Shown one piece after another: positions 52,150-61,645 of a DNA stretch of 64,000 nucleotides (the stretch's first letter is position 1; each line of letters starts with the position of its first letter). The stretch covers positions 21,583 through 85,582 of the forward strand of contig NZ_JAHRXF010000025.1 of assembly GCF_019104725.1 (NCBI RefSeq). The letters run 5' to 3'. This DNA is from Streptomyces corallincola. GTDB lineage: Bacteria; Actinomycetota; Actinomycetes; Streptomycetales; Streptomycetaceae. The translations under genes were made by a program, and so were the position numbers. A model generated the notes under the pieces. It was not told the origin of the DNA and ran no database searches. It was given only the letters and a program-made list of their open reading frames with translations.

Positions 52150-52259
52150 GGTGGCAGGAGGGCGGCACGGCATGGCTGCGGCGGACAGCCGCCGTGAGCG
52201 CGGGCAGGCGTGCCGCCGGGGGCCGCGCAGAGGGGCAGAGGGGCCCCGGGGGTACCCCC

Positions 52260-52712
52260 TCAGTCCTCCCCGTACCGAGGATCGACCGTCTCCGGAGTCA
52301 GCCCCAGCAACTCGGCCACCTGCTCGACGACGACCTCGTGCACCAGGGCCGCCCGCTCGTCGCGCCCCTTGCTGCGGATCTCCACCGGCCGCCGGTAGAC
52401 GACGACCTTGGCCCGCCGCCCCTCGCGCGCGGGCGCGACCCCGCCGAGCGGCACCGGCTCGTCGCTCCAGGCATCCCCGCTCCCGCCCTCCAGCCGAGGC
52501 ACCTCCAGCACGAGGAAATCGATGTCGGCGAGCTGCGGCCACCGCCGCTCCAGCCGCTCCACGGAGTCCTGCACCAGATCCGCGAAGGCATCGGCCCGGG
52601 ACGCCGCCAACGGCACCTGGGGCGGCGCGATGGGCCCCCGCATCCCCCGCCCGTGACGATCACGGCGACGGGGTCCGGGGCCAGAGGCGCGGGGCGGTAC
52701 ACGGTTGTCCAT
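52260..52712 (-). CDS. Zincin-like metallopeptidase family protein, altered motif (150 aa)
   Basis: Basic N-terminus, then FADLVQDSVERLERRWPQLA, DIDFLVLEVPRLEGGSGDAW, AKVVVYRRPVEIRSKGRDER and the metal region AALVHEVVVEQVAELLGLTP. The family motif HExxH reads HEVVVEQ here, so the second His is Glu/Val. That pattern is common in actinobacterial members of this DUF1025-like group. Cytoplasmic, no signal. ATG 52712; TACGCT is nine bases upstream and no ribosome-binding site is clear. Peptidase activity is therefore uncertain. Confidence 0.75.
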   Translation of the reverse strand: MDNRVPPRASGPGPRRRDRHGRGMRGPIAPPQVPLAASRADAFADLVQDSVERLERRWPQLADIDFLVLEVPRLEGGSGDAWSDEPVPLGGVAPAREGRRAKVVVYRRPVEIRSKGRDERAALVHEVVVEQVAELLGLTPETVDPRYGED

Positions 52713-53021
52713 CACTGGTGAAGCGTAGACCGCGAGCCCCCGCGCCGCCCGCGCCCGACGCGGAGCCCCGAGGAGCCGGTCCGGCCGGGCAATGCCTCGT
52801 TTCCGTAACCTTCCCGGACCGCTGAACTCGCGGCAATTGACGGCGTTTGCGCCGTCCCGCCCCCGCGCGGGCACCGCCCCGCGCCCCCGCCCGAGAGCGT
52901 CCCTGCAGGTCAACACCCCCTGCACAGAAGGGTATGTGGCCGGAGTCACAGCGCGACACGGGGGAGTGAGCCGGGCCGGAGTCGTCGCGGCCCGCTCAAG
53001 AGTGCGGTACCGTCCAACGTC
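52713..53021. other. Divergent intergenic region (309 bp)
   Basis: Between the zincin-like gene and DUF3499 gene; both start from it. It has high GC with a less GC-rich 52790-52850 part. A GGGTAT hexamer (52930-52935) resembles a SigB-type -10 but no GNNT partner lies at the right distance. TACCGT at 53008 likely serves DUF3499. No gene seen. Confidence 0.5.
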
Positions 53022-53393
53022 GTGAGCCCTGTACGTCGCTGTTCGCGCACCGCCTGCGGCCGACCCGCCGTCGCGACGCTGACGTACGTCTACGCCGACT
53101 CGACCGCGGTCCTCGGCCCCCTGGCCACCTACGCCGAACCCCACTGCTACGACCTCTGTGCCGAGCACTCCGAGCGCCTCACCGCCCCGCGCGGCTGGGA
53201 GGTCGTCCGCCTGCTCGACGCCTCCGCGCCCGCCCGCCCCAGCGGTGACGACCTGGAGGCCCTGGCCAACGCCGTGCGCGAGGCCGCCCGCCCCCAGGAA
53301 CGTTCCGGCGAACCCGGTCCCCAGCGCGGCGCCGACCCCCGTGACGTCCCCCGCCGGGGCCACCTCCGCGTCCTGCGCTCCCCGGACAACTGA
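53022..53393 (+). CDS. DUF3499 zinc-ribbon protein (123 aa)
   Basis: Actinobacterial DUF3499: RRCSRTACGRPAVATLTYVY with C-x4-C, then YAEPHCYDLCAEHSERLTAP with C-x3-C-x2-H, forming a probable zinc site. The C-terminal half is Ala/Arg/Pro-rich and disordered-looking. Start GTG 53022; TACCGT (53008-53013) eight bases upstream and no ribosome-binding site suggest a leaderless transcript. It lies directly upstream of manB on the same strand with 111 bases between, as in other actinobacteria; function unknown. Confidence 0.85.
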   Translation: MSPVRRCSRTACGRPAVATLTYVYADSTAVLGPLATYAEPHCYDLCAEHSERLTAPRGWEVVRLLDASAPARPSGDDLEALANAVREAARPQERSGEPGPQRGADPRDVPRRGHLRVLRSPDN

Positions 53394-53504
53394 CCGGACG
53401 CCAACGGGCCGTCAACCGAGCGGCCGTCAGCGGTTCAAACCTGCCGCCCCCCATCCCCGTTGGGTAGTTTGTGGGCACCCATAGGACTTTCAGGAGGGTT
53501 GGCC

Positions 53505-54869
53505 GTGGCTGCTGATCTGTCGCAGATCGTGAAGGCGTACGACGTACGCGGAGTGGTCCCGGACCAGTGGGACGAGACCCTGGCCCGCCTCTTCGGCGCC
53601 GCCTTCACCGAGGTGACGGGCGCGACCGCGATCGTCGTCGGCCACGACATGCGCCCCTCGTCGCCCGGCCTCGCCCGCGCCTTCGCGCACGGCGCGGCCG
53701 AGCGCGGCGCGGATGTCACCGAGATCGGCCTCTGCTCCACCGACCAGCTCTACTACGCCTCCGGCGCCCTGGATCTGCCCGGCGCGATGTTCACCGCCTC
53801 GCACAACCCGGCGCGGTACAACGGCATCAAGCTGTGCCGCGCGGGCGCCGCCCCGGTCGGCCAGGACACCGGCCTCGCCGACATCCGCGCGCTGGTCGAG
53901 CGGTGGCTGGAGTCCGGCGCCCCCGAACCGGCCGCCACCCCCGGCACCCTGTCCGCCCGCGAGACCCTCGCCGACTACGCGGCCCATCTGCGCTCCCTGG
54001 TGGACCTCACCGCCGTACGCCCGCTGAAGGTCGTCGTGGACGCGGGCAACGGCATGGGCGGCCACACCGTCCCCACGGTCTTCGAGGGACTGCCCCTGAC
54101 GCTCGTCCCCATGTACTTCGAGCTGGACGGCACCTTCCCCAACCACGAGGCCAACCCGCTGGACCCGGCCAACATCGTGGACCTGAGCAAGCGCGTCCCG
54201 GCCGAGGGCGCCGACCTGGGCATCGCGTTCGACGGCGACGCCGACCGCTGCTTCGTGGTGGACGAGAACGGCGACCCGGTCTCCCCGTCGGCGGTCACCG
54301 CGCTGGTCGCCGCGCGCGAACTGGCCCGCAACGGCGGCTCGGGCACGGTCATCCACAACCTAATCACCTCCCGCACGGTCCCCGAGGTGGTCCGCGAACT
54401 CGGCGGCACCCCGGTGCGCACCCGCGTCGGCCACTCCTTCATCAAGGCCGAGATGGCCCGCTCCGGCGCGATCTTCGGCGGCGAGCACTCCGCGCACTAC
54501 TACTTCAAGGACTTCTGGAACGCCGACACCGGCATGCTCGCCGCCCTGCACGTCCTCGCCGCGCTCGGCGGCCAGGACGGCCCGCTGTCGGCGCTGGTCA
54601 CGCGGTACGACCGCTACGCCGGGTCCGGTGAGATCAACTCCACCGTGGCCGACCAGGCCGCCCGCCTCACCGCGATCCGCGCCGCTTACACCGGCCGCCC
54701 CGGCATCACCCTGGACGACCTCGACGGCCTCACGGTGTCGGCGGACGACTGGTGGTTCAACGTCCGCCCCTCCAACACCGAGCCCCTGCTGCGCCTCAAC
54801 GCCGAGGCCAGGGACGAGGCCACCATGATCCGGGTCCGCGACGAGGCGCTGAACCTGATCAGGGGCTGA
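53505..54869 (+). CDS. manB: Phosphomannomutase
   Basis: Alpha-D-phosphohexomutase (454 aa): SQIVKAYDVRGVVPDQWDE, the phosphoserine loop AMFTASHNPARYNGIKLCRA, metal loop GIAFDGDADRCFVVDENGDP, sugar loop FGGEHSAHYYFKDFWNADTG, and phosphate loop VRPSNTEPLLRLNAEARD. It interconverts mannose-6-P and mannose-1-P for GDP-mannose. GTG 53505 follows AGGAGGG (53492-53498). In S. coelicolor the gene at this position is, from memory, manB; the phosphoglucomutase activity of such enzymes is the alternative. Confidence 0.92.
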   Translation: MAADLSQIVKAYDVRGVVPDQWDETLARLFGAAFTEVTGATAIVVGHDMRPSSPGLARAFAHGAAERGADVTEIGLCSTDQLYYASGALDLPGAMFTASHNPARYNGIKLCRAGAAPVGQDTGLADIRALVERWLESGAPEPAATPGTLSARETLADYAAHLRSLVDLTAVRPLKVVVDAGNGMGGHTVPTVFEGLPLTLVPMYFELDGTFPNHEANPLDPANIVDLSKRVPAEGADLGIAFDGDADRCFVVDENGDPVSPSAVTALVAARELARNGGSGTVIHNLITSRTVPEVVRELGGTPVRTRVGHSFIKAEMARSGAIFGGEHSAHYYFKDFWNADTGMLAALHVLAALGGQDGPLSALVTRYDRYAGSGEINSTVADQAARLTAIRAAYTGRPGITLDDLDGLTVSADDWWFNVRPSNTEPLLRLNAEARDEATMIRVRDEALNLIRG

Positions 54870-55077
54870 TCGAGGGCATACCCGGGGGCCGCTCGGGGTC
54901 GGCCTCCGGGGTCGGCCCGGGGTCCGATCGGGGCTCGGCCAGGGTCGGCCCGGGGTTGGGCGGCCGTACGGCGGGGGAGGCGGGCCGAGCCCCCGGTGAC
55001 CCACCAGCGGTACCCTGACCAGCACATCGGCAACACGCCCACCGCCGTGTGCCCACCGCTTTTCGAAGGGACACCCC

Positions 55078-55248
55078 ATGCCGCTCGAAGCCGGCCTCCT
55101 GGAGATCCTGGCCTGCCCCGCCTGCCACGCCCCCCTCAAGGAGCAGGACGCGGAGCTGATCTGCACGTCCCAGGACTGCGGTCTCGCCTACCCCGTCCGT
55201 GACGACATCCCGGTCCTCCTCGTGGACGAGGCCCGCCGCCCCGCCTAG
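55078..55248 (+). CDS. Trm112-like zinc-ribbon protein (UPF0434, 56 aa)
   Basis: Short gene, MPLEAGLLEILACPACHAPL, EQDAELICTSQDCGLAYPVR then DDIPVLLVDEARRPA. C-x2-C (LACPACH) and the second Cys pair (ICTSQDCG) form the zinc ribbon, and the DDIPVLL end is the conserved tail of Trm112/UPF0434 proteins. ATG 55078 follows GAAGGGA. Trm112 proteins in eukaryotes and archaea activate methyltransferases; the bacterial ones lack a settled role. It lies between manB and the SIS-domain gene, 208 bases after manB. Confidence 0.88.
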   Translation: MPLEAGLLEILACPACHAPLKEQDAELICTSQDCGLAYPVRDDIPVLLVDEARRPA

Positions 55249-55317
55249 GGAAGACCCCTACGGGCACCACGCTCCGGGAACCCTCCCGGCACCTCGTGGC
55301 CGGGTCCCGGTCCCGCC

Positions 55318-55360
55318 GTACGACCCGTACGACGCGTACGACCGGTGCGACGCGTACGCG
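55318..55360. repeat. 9-bp repeats GTACGACSS
   Basis: Five 9-base units beginning GTACGAC (55318-55360; units 4 and 5 degenerate) between the Trm112-like and SIS genes. Contains many CGTACG hexamers. Confidence 0.75.
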
Positions 55361-55462
55361 CCCTGCCGGACTGTTCGTACGACCGCACGACCGTGCGGCC
55401 CCCGGTCCGCGCCGCACACCCCCGCGACCCGCCCCAGGCCCCAGCGATCGGAGACGCCGCCC

Positions 55463-56590
55463 ATGCTGGACGAATCGCTGCTAGACGCCCCGGACGCCCT
55501 GGCCGACGCCGACCGCCGGGGGCTCCTGCGCGGCGCGGCGGAGGCGGGCGCGCGGGTCCGCACGGCCGCCCGGCTGGCCGCCGAGGCGGGCGTCGCCGCG
55601 CTGAAGCCGGACGGCCGCCCCCGCGCCGTCCTCATCGCGGGACCCGGCGCCGCCGCCACCCACACCGCCGACCTGCTCGGCACCCTCGCCGGACCCGGCA
55701 GCCCCGTCACCCGCCTCGCCCCGACCGGCGTGGCCCCGGCACCGGGCGCGCTGCGCTGGGAACTCCCCGGCTGGGCGGGCTCCGTGGACCTGCTGCTGAT
55801 CATCACACCGGACGGCTCGGAGCCCAGCCTCGGCCTGCTCGCGGAACAGGCGTACCGGCGCGGCTGCTCCGTCGTCGCCGTGGCCCCGCCGCGCAGCCCG
55901 CTCGCGGACTCCGTCACCGGCGCGCACGGCCTGTTCCTGCCGATGGCGACCGCGCCCTACGACCAGTCGGAACCCGTCGCCGCGTCCTCGCCCGGCGTCT
56001 TCTGGGCGCTCCTCACCCCGCTCCTCGCGCTGCTGGACCGCGTCGGCCTGCTGGAGGCGGCACCGGAGGCGCTGGAGAAGGTGGCCGACCGCCTCGACCG
56101 GGTCGCGGAACGCTGCGGGCCCGCCGTTGTGACGTACAGCAACCCCGCCAAGACGCTCGCCGCCGAACTCGCCGACGCCCTCCCGGTCGTGTGGACCGAG
56201 GGCAGCTCCGCCGGTCCGGCGGGGCGCCGCTTCGCCGCCGCGCTCGCGGAACTCGCCGGGCGTCCCGCGCTGGTCGCGGAACTGCCCGAGGCGCTCGCGG
56301 AGCACCACGCGCTGCTGTCCGGACCGCTCGCGGCCGGTGCCGACCCCGACGACTTCTTCCGCGACCGGGTGGACGAGCCGCCCGCGCTGCACGCCCGTGT
56401 GGTGCTGCTCCGCGACCGCCCCCTCGGCGGCCTCACCGCCGCCCCGGCCGCCCGCGAACTGGCCCTCGGGCACGACACCCCGATGAGCGAGCTGGAGCCG
56501 GAGGAGGGGGCCGAACTGGAGACCCTCGCCGAGCTGATCGCCGTCACCGATTTCGCGGCGGTCTACCTGGCGCTCGCCTCCGGCGCCTGA
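55463..56590 (+). CDS. SIS-domain phosphosugar isomerase-like protein (375 aa)
   Basis: Resembles bacterial bifunctional phosphoglucose/phosphomannose isomerases: ALADADRRGLLRGAAEAGAR, VRTAARLAAEAGVAALKPDG, AVLIAGPGAAATHTADLLGT, VDLLLIITPDGSEPSLGLLA, then a C-terminal half with AVVTYSNPAKTLAAELADAL and VWTEGSSAGPAGRRFAAALA. The first SIS phosphate loop is PGAAATHT instead of GSGxSxxxG, weaker than in active enzymes. ATG 55463 has GGAGA nine bases upstream. Its position between manB and manA points to hexose-phosphate handling, but activity is not proven by sequence. Confidence 0.8.
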   Translation: MLDESLLDAPDALADADRRGLLRGAAEAGARVRTAARLAAEAGVAALKPDGRPRAVLIAGPGAAATHTADLLGTLAGPGSPVTRLAPTGVAPAPGALRWELPGWAGSVDLLLIITPDGSEPSLGLLAEQAYRRGCSVVAVAPPRSPLADSVTGAHGLFLPMATAPYDQSEPVAASSPGVFWALLTPLLALLDRVGLLEAAPEALEKVADRLDRVAERCGPAVVTYSNPAKTLAAELADALPVVWTEGSSAGPAGRRFAAALAELAGRPALVAELPEALAEHHALLSGPLAAGADPDDFFRDRVDEPPALHARVVLLRDRPLGGLTAAPAARELALGHDTPMSELEPEEGAELETLAELIAVTDFAAVYLALASGA

Positions 56591-56650
56591 ACCGGCACGA
56601 TCATCGGACCGGTCGTACCGTTCCGACCGGGCCCGCTGTCCAGTAGTACC

Positions 56651-56690
56651 GGCTGACACCGGCTGACACCGGCTGACACCGGCTGACACC
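56651..56690. promoter_or_regulatory. Four 10-bp repeats GGCTGACACC upstream of manA
   Basis: Four perfect head-to-tail GGCTGACACC units, each with a GACAC core, spaced by one helical turn, 107-146 bases before manA ATG. Located in the 206-bp gap after the SIS gene. Confidence 0.85.
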
Positions 56691-56796
56691 GGCGCTCGGC
56701 CCGGCGGGACGATCGGCCGCCCCCCCCACAGACACTCACCGGCAACGGCGCCGGCCCGGCAGCACCACCCGCACGCACACGGAGACTGAGAGACAG

Positions 56797-57948
56797 ATGG
56801 ACCGCCTCGACAACACCGTCCGCCCCTACGCGTGGGGTTCGCCCACCGCCATCCCGCAGCTGCTCGGCGTCGAACCCACCGGCGAACCGCAGGCGGAGAT
56901 GTGGATGGGCGCCCACCCCGGAGCCCCGTCCCGCACCGGGCGCGGCACGCTCGCCGAGGTCCTGGACGCCGACCCCGCGCGCGAACTCGGCCCGGAGGCG
57001 GTCGCCCGGTTCGGCCCCCGCCTGCCGTTCCTGCTGAAGCTGCTCGCCGCCGGTTCGCCCCTCTCCCTCCAGGTCCACCCCGACCTCGCCCAGGCGAAGG
57101 AGGGGTACGCGGACGAGGAACGGCGCGGCATCCCCGTGGACGCCCCGCACCGCAACTACAAGGACGCCAACCACAAGCCCGAACTCATCTGCGCCCTCAC
57201 CGAGTTCGACGGCCTCTGCGGCTTCCGCGACCCGCACCGCACCGCCGACCTCCTCGACGCCCTCGACGTCGCCTCCCTGAAGCCGTACGTGGACCTGCTG
57301 CGCGCCCGCCCCGAGGAGGCGGCCCTGCGCGAGGTGCTCACCGCCGTCCTCACCGCCGACCGCGACGAGATGGCCCGTACGGTCGCGGAGGCGAGCGCCG
57401 CCTGCGAGCGGCTCGGCGGCGACCACACCCCCTACGCCGAGATCGCCCGCCACTACCCCGGCGACCCCGGTGTCATCGCCGCCATGCTCCTCAACCACGT
57501 CCGGCTCCAGCCCGGCGAGGCGCTGTTCCTCGGCGCGGGCATCCCGCACGCCTACCTGACCGGCCTCGGCGTCGAGATCATGGCCAACTCCGACAACGTG
57601 CTCCGCTGCGGCCTCACCCCAAAGCACGTGGACGTGCCCGAACTCCTGCGCGTCGTCCGCTTCGAGTCCGGCGACGCGGGCGTCCTGCACCCCGAGGCGG
57701 GCCCGGACGGCGAGGAGGTCTACGCGACCCCCATCGACGAGTTCCGCCTCTCCCGCTACGTCCTCCCCGAGGGCGCCGCCGCCCACGACCTCACCCTCGC
57801 CACCCCGCAGATCCTGCTCTGCACAGCGGGCACGGTCCGCGCGGGCGACCTCGACCTCGCCCCCGGCCGGTCGGTGTTCGTCCCGGCCGGTGAGAAGACC
57901 GAGGTGTCCGGCACCGGCACCCTGTTCCGGGCCACCGTCCGCCTCTGA
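56797..57948 (+). CDS. manA: Mannose-6-phosphate isomerase, class I
   Basis: Cupin zinc isomerase (383 aa) joining fructose-6-P and mannose-6-P. Motifs: VRPYAWGSPTAIPQLLG, AEMWMGAHPGAPSRT, LPFLLKLLAAGSPLSLQVHP, the zinc-site HKPELICALTEFDGLCGFRD, and FLGAGIPHAYLTGLGVEIMA with NSDNVLRCGLTPKHVD. It starts the path to GDP-mannose used for protein O-mannosylation and mannolipids. ATG 56797 follows GAGAGACAG. A phased GACAC array lies upstream; nothing else is odd. Confidence 0.94.
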   Translation: MDRLDNTVRPYAWGSPTAIPQLLGVEPTGEPQAEMWMGAHPGAPSRTGRGTLAEVLDADPARELGPEAVARFGPRLPFLLKLLAAGSPLSLQVHPDLAQAKEGYADEERRGIPVDAPHRNYKDANHKPELICALTEFDGLCGFRDPHRTADLLDALDVASLKPYVDLLRARPEEAALREVLTAVLTADRDEMARTVAEASAACERLGGDHTPYAEIARHYPGDPGVIAAMLLNHVRLQPGEALFLGAGIPHAYLTGLGVEIMANSDNVLRCGLTPKHVDVPELLRVVRFESGDAGVLHPEAGPDGEEVYATPIDEFRLSRYVLPEGAAAHDLTLATPQILLCTAGTVRAGDLDLAPGRSVFVPAGEKTEVSGTGTLFRATVRL

Positions 57949-58139
57949 CCGGCCGCCTGACGGGTCGTACGACCGGCCGCCGGGCCGATCGTACGACCGC
58001 GCCTGTGGATACCTGACGCACCGCCGCCGGACCGGGCTGCAAGAATGACCCACCGGCAAAGCAAGGGCAAAGGGCGGGCGCACGCCGGGACGGCACGGGC
58101 GTGCGCACCCGACCCAGGGCGAAGGGACAACGCGGAGAC

Positions 58140-59120
58140 ATGAGCGCGTCAGGCGGTACGAAGGCGATCGTGGCGGCACTCGGCGCCAACCTCGCCATCG
58201 CGGTATCGAAGTTCGTGGCGTTCGCGTTCAGCGGCTCGTCCTCGATGCTCGCCGAAGGTGTCCACTCACTGGCCGACTCCGGCAACCAGTTCCTGCTGCT
58301 CATCGGCGGCAAGCGCGCGCAGCGCGACGCCACCCCGCAGCACCCCTTCGGCTACGGCCGCGAGCGGTACATCTACGCCTTCCTCGTCTCCATCGTCCTC
58401 TTCTCCGTCGGCGGCATGTTCGCCGTCTACGAGGGCGTCGAGAAGGTCCTCCACCCGCACGAACTGGACAACTGGTACTGGCCGGTGGGCGTCCTGCTCT
58501 TCGCGATCCTCGCCGAGGGCTTCTCGTTCCGCACCGCCATCAAGGAGTCCAACGAACTGCGCGGCCGTCTCTCCTGGGCGCAGTTCATCCGCCGCGCCAA
58601 GGCACCCGAGCTGCCCGTGGTGCTCCTGGAGGACTTCGGCGCGCTCATCGGCCTGGTCCTCGCGCTCGGCGGTGTCGGCCTCTCCCTGCTCACCGGCGAC
58701 GGCGTCTGGGACGGCATCGGCACGGTCTGCATCGGTGTACTGCTCGTCCTGATCGCCCTGGTGCTCGCCGCCGAGACCAAGTCGCTGCTGCTCGGCGAGG
58801 CCGCCGGGATCGAAGAGGTCAGGAAGATCGAGGCCGCCGTCGTGGACGGCGACACCGTGACCGGCATCATCCACATGCGCACCCTCCACCTCGGCCCCGA
58901 GGAACTCCTCGTCGCCGCCAAGATCGCCGTCCAGCACGACGACACGGCCACCGAGGTGGCGAACGCCATCAACGCGGCCGAGGCCCGCATCCGCGCGGCC
59001 GTGCCGATCGCCCGCGTCATCTACCTGGAGCCGGACATCTACGACGAGGCCGAGGCCGCCCGCGGCGCCGACCCCGACGCCGCCCCCGGCGGCCCCGACC
59101 GGCACCCGGCCGACCACTGA
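58140..59120 (+). CDS. Cation diffusion facilitator transporter (326 aa)
   Basis: CDF family: TM helices around KAIVAALGANLAIAVSKFVA, the metal site MLAEGVHSLADSGNQFLLLI (HxxxD), IYAFLVSIVLFSVGGMFAVY, WYWPVGVLLFAILAEGFSF, GALIGLVLALGGVGLSLLTG and CIGVLLVLIALVLAAETKSL, then a cytoplasmic C-terminal domain. The second site reads LEDFGALIG rather than the usual HxxxD/DxxxD, so substrate is unclear (zinc, iron or manganese). Family length; ATG 58140 with GGAGA just upstream (58134-58138). The last 30 residues are Pro/Asp-rich. Confidence 0.88.
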   Translation: MSASGGTKAIVAALGANLAIAVSKFVAFAFSGSSSMLAEGVHSLADSGNQFLLLIGGKRAQRDATPQHPFGYGRERYIYAFLVSIVLFSVGGMFAVYEGVEKVLHPHELDNWYWPVGVLLFAILAEGFSFRTAIKESNELRGRLSWAQFIRRAKAPELPVVLLEDFGALIGLVLALGGVGLSLLTGDGVWDGIGTVCIGVLLVLIALVLAAETKSLLLGEAAGIEEVRKIEAAVVDGDTVTGIIHMRTLHLGPEELLVAAKIAVQHDDTATEVANAINAAEARIRAAVPIARVIYLEPDIYDEAEAARGADPDAAPGGPDRHPADH

Positions 59121-59192
59121 TCCACCCGCCGCTCTGCTCCGAACGGCCGGAACCGTACGGAGGCGGACTGGGGCACGCCCCGCCCCTCGGTG

Positions 59193-59395
59193 TAGCTTGG
59201 GACGGAGCCAGACGTCGCTGCTGATGGCGGTCGGGCGGTCCCGACGAGGACCGTCCGAGGGAGAGAGGGCCTCCGACGGACTGCGCTGCGCGCACGCGGG
59301 CATGCCTGTGTCCTCTTCTCGGGCACACCTGTGTCCGCCGCCGCGCAGACCAGCCGTACCCGACCTCGACACCCGAAACCGAGGAGCAGCTCGCA
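59193..59395 (+). promoter_or_regulatory. Long structured leader upstream of ahcY
   Basis: TAGCTT (59193-59198) is a -10-like box, giving a ~190-base leader. It contains a 9-bp hairpin GGGCGGTCC/GGACCGTCC (59233-59256, loop CGACGA) and a direct repeat CCTGTGTCC at about 59306 and 59328. GAGGAG (59381-59386) is the ribosome-binding site. A SAH-responsive element is possible; I cannot match the known SAH riboswitch core. Confidence 0.4.
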
Positions 59396-60853
<1,458 letters not shown>

Positions 60854-60897
60854 GCCCACGCGCGGCTCACCGCGCCGACCGCTCAGCAGTCCTCGAA

Positions 60898-60932
60898 GGC
60901 AGGCCCCCGCACCCCCGTGCCGGGGGCCTGCC
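60898..60932. terminator. Terminator after ahcY
   Basis: GGCAGGCCCCCG (60898-60909) and CGGGGGCCTGCC (60921-60932), 12 perfect pairs with an 11-base loop, followed by CCCTTTGG. Confidence 0.85.
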
Positions 60933-61028
60933 CCTTTGGTCCCCCCCCGTCCGCCCCCGAAGTGGCCGCGCCGCCCACGGAGCACGACCACCGGGCCGTC
61001 CCGGCCCCGTCACGACCCAGGACCCCCA

Positions 61029-61643
61029 ATGCCCCGCGGCCGATACACACTCCACGATCCGCACGACCACACCCCCCTCGCCGAGGAACGCTTCCAGTGC
61101 GCCCCCGGCCCCTCCGGCTGGCGCTACGTCGCCACGACCACCACACCGGACGGTGCCCCCCGCGGCAGCGTGGACCTCGCCCTCGACGCCCTCGGCCGCC
61201 CCCTGCGGCTCGAACTCCGCGCCGGTGGCTGGCAGGTGCGCGGCGCCGCCCTCGACGGCGTCACCTGGGTCCGCACCGACCCCGCCGGAGCCGAGGCCAC
61301 CGAAGGCACCGTGCGCGCCCACGCCTTCACCGGAACCTCCCCCGCCTTCCTCGTCGCCACCAGCCGTCTCCTCCGCCTCACCCCCTCCGCCGCCGCGACC
61401 CGCGTACGGCTCGTCACCTTCACCGATCCGGTCCTCGCCCCCCGCACCGTGGACCAGTCCTGGGCCCTGGTGAAGAGAGAAGCACACCCCACTGACAACG
61501 GCCCCCTGACCGTGGACGAATACCAGGTCACAGCCCTGGACACCGGCGAACGGCACACCGTCCACATCACCGGCGACGTGGTCCTCTCGGCCCCCGGCAT
61601 CGAACTGGAGGAACTGGAGTCACCCCCGTCGGACTTCGCCTGA
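61029..61643 (+). CDS. Hypothetical protein (204 aa)
   Basis: No signal peptide or TM. Sequence is beta-strand-rich: RYTLHDPHDHTPLAEERFQC, GWRYVATTTTPDGAPRGSVD, LALDALGRPLRLELRAGGWQ, VRGAALDGVTWVRTDPAGAE, RLLRLTPSAAATRVRLVTFT and LSAPGIELEELESPPSDFA. The pattern (paired strands, substrate-like GW and Tyr positions) recalls putative glycolipid-binding proteins, but I do not recognise it confidently. ATG 61029 follows AGGAC. It ends two bases before the convergent RDD gene, with no room for a terminator between them. Confidence 0.75.
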   Translation: MPRGRYTLHDPHDHTPLAEERFQCAPGPSGWRYVATTTTPDGAPRGSVDLALDALGRPLRLELRAGGWQVRGAALDGVTWVRTDPAGAEATEGTVRAHAFTGTSPAFLVATSRLLRLTPSAAATRVRLVTFTDPVLAPRTVDQSWALVKREAHPTDNGPLTVDEYQVTALDTGERHTVHITGDVVLSAPGIELEELESPPSDFA

Positions 61644-61645
61644 CC

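Noticed and set aside
52713..53021. SigB-type promoter with GGGTAT at 52930
   Set aside because: No GNNT element at the required 14-16-base spacing; kept only as a note on the intergenic feature.
53394..53504. Start of manB at ATG 53460
   Set aside because: The longer version has no ribosome-binding site at its start; GTG 53505 is six bases after AGGAGGG and matches family length.
55318..55360. CRISPR-like array
   Set aside because: Units are 9 bp and contiguous without spacers; the same holds for arrays at 1802, 29707, 52108 and 56651.
59340..59395. Classical SAH riboswitch at the ahcY start
   Set aside because: CCGAGGAGC resembles part of the SAH core but is the ribosome-binding site; the pairing partners are not visible.
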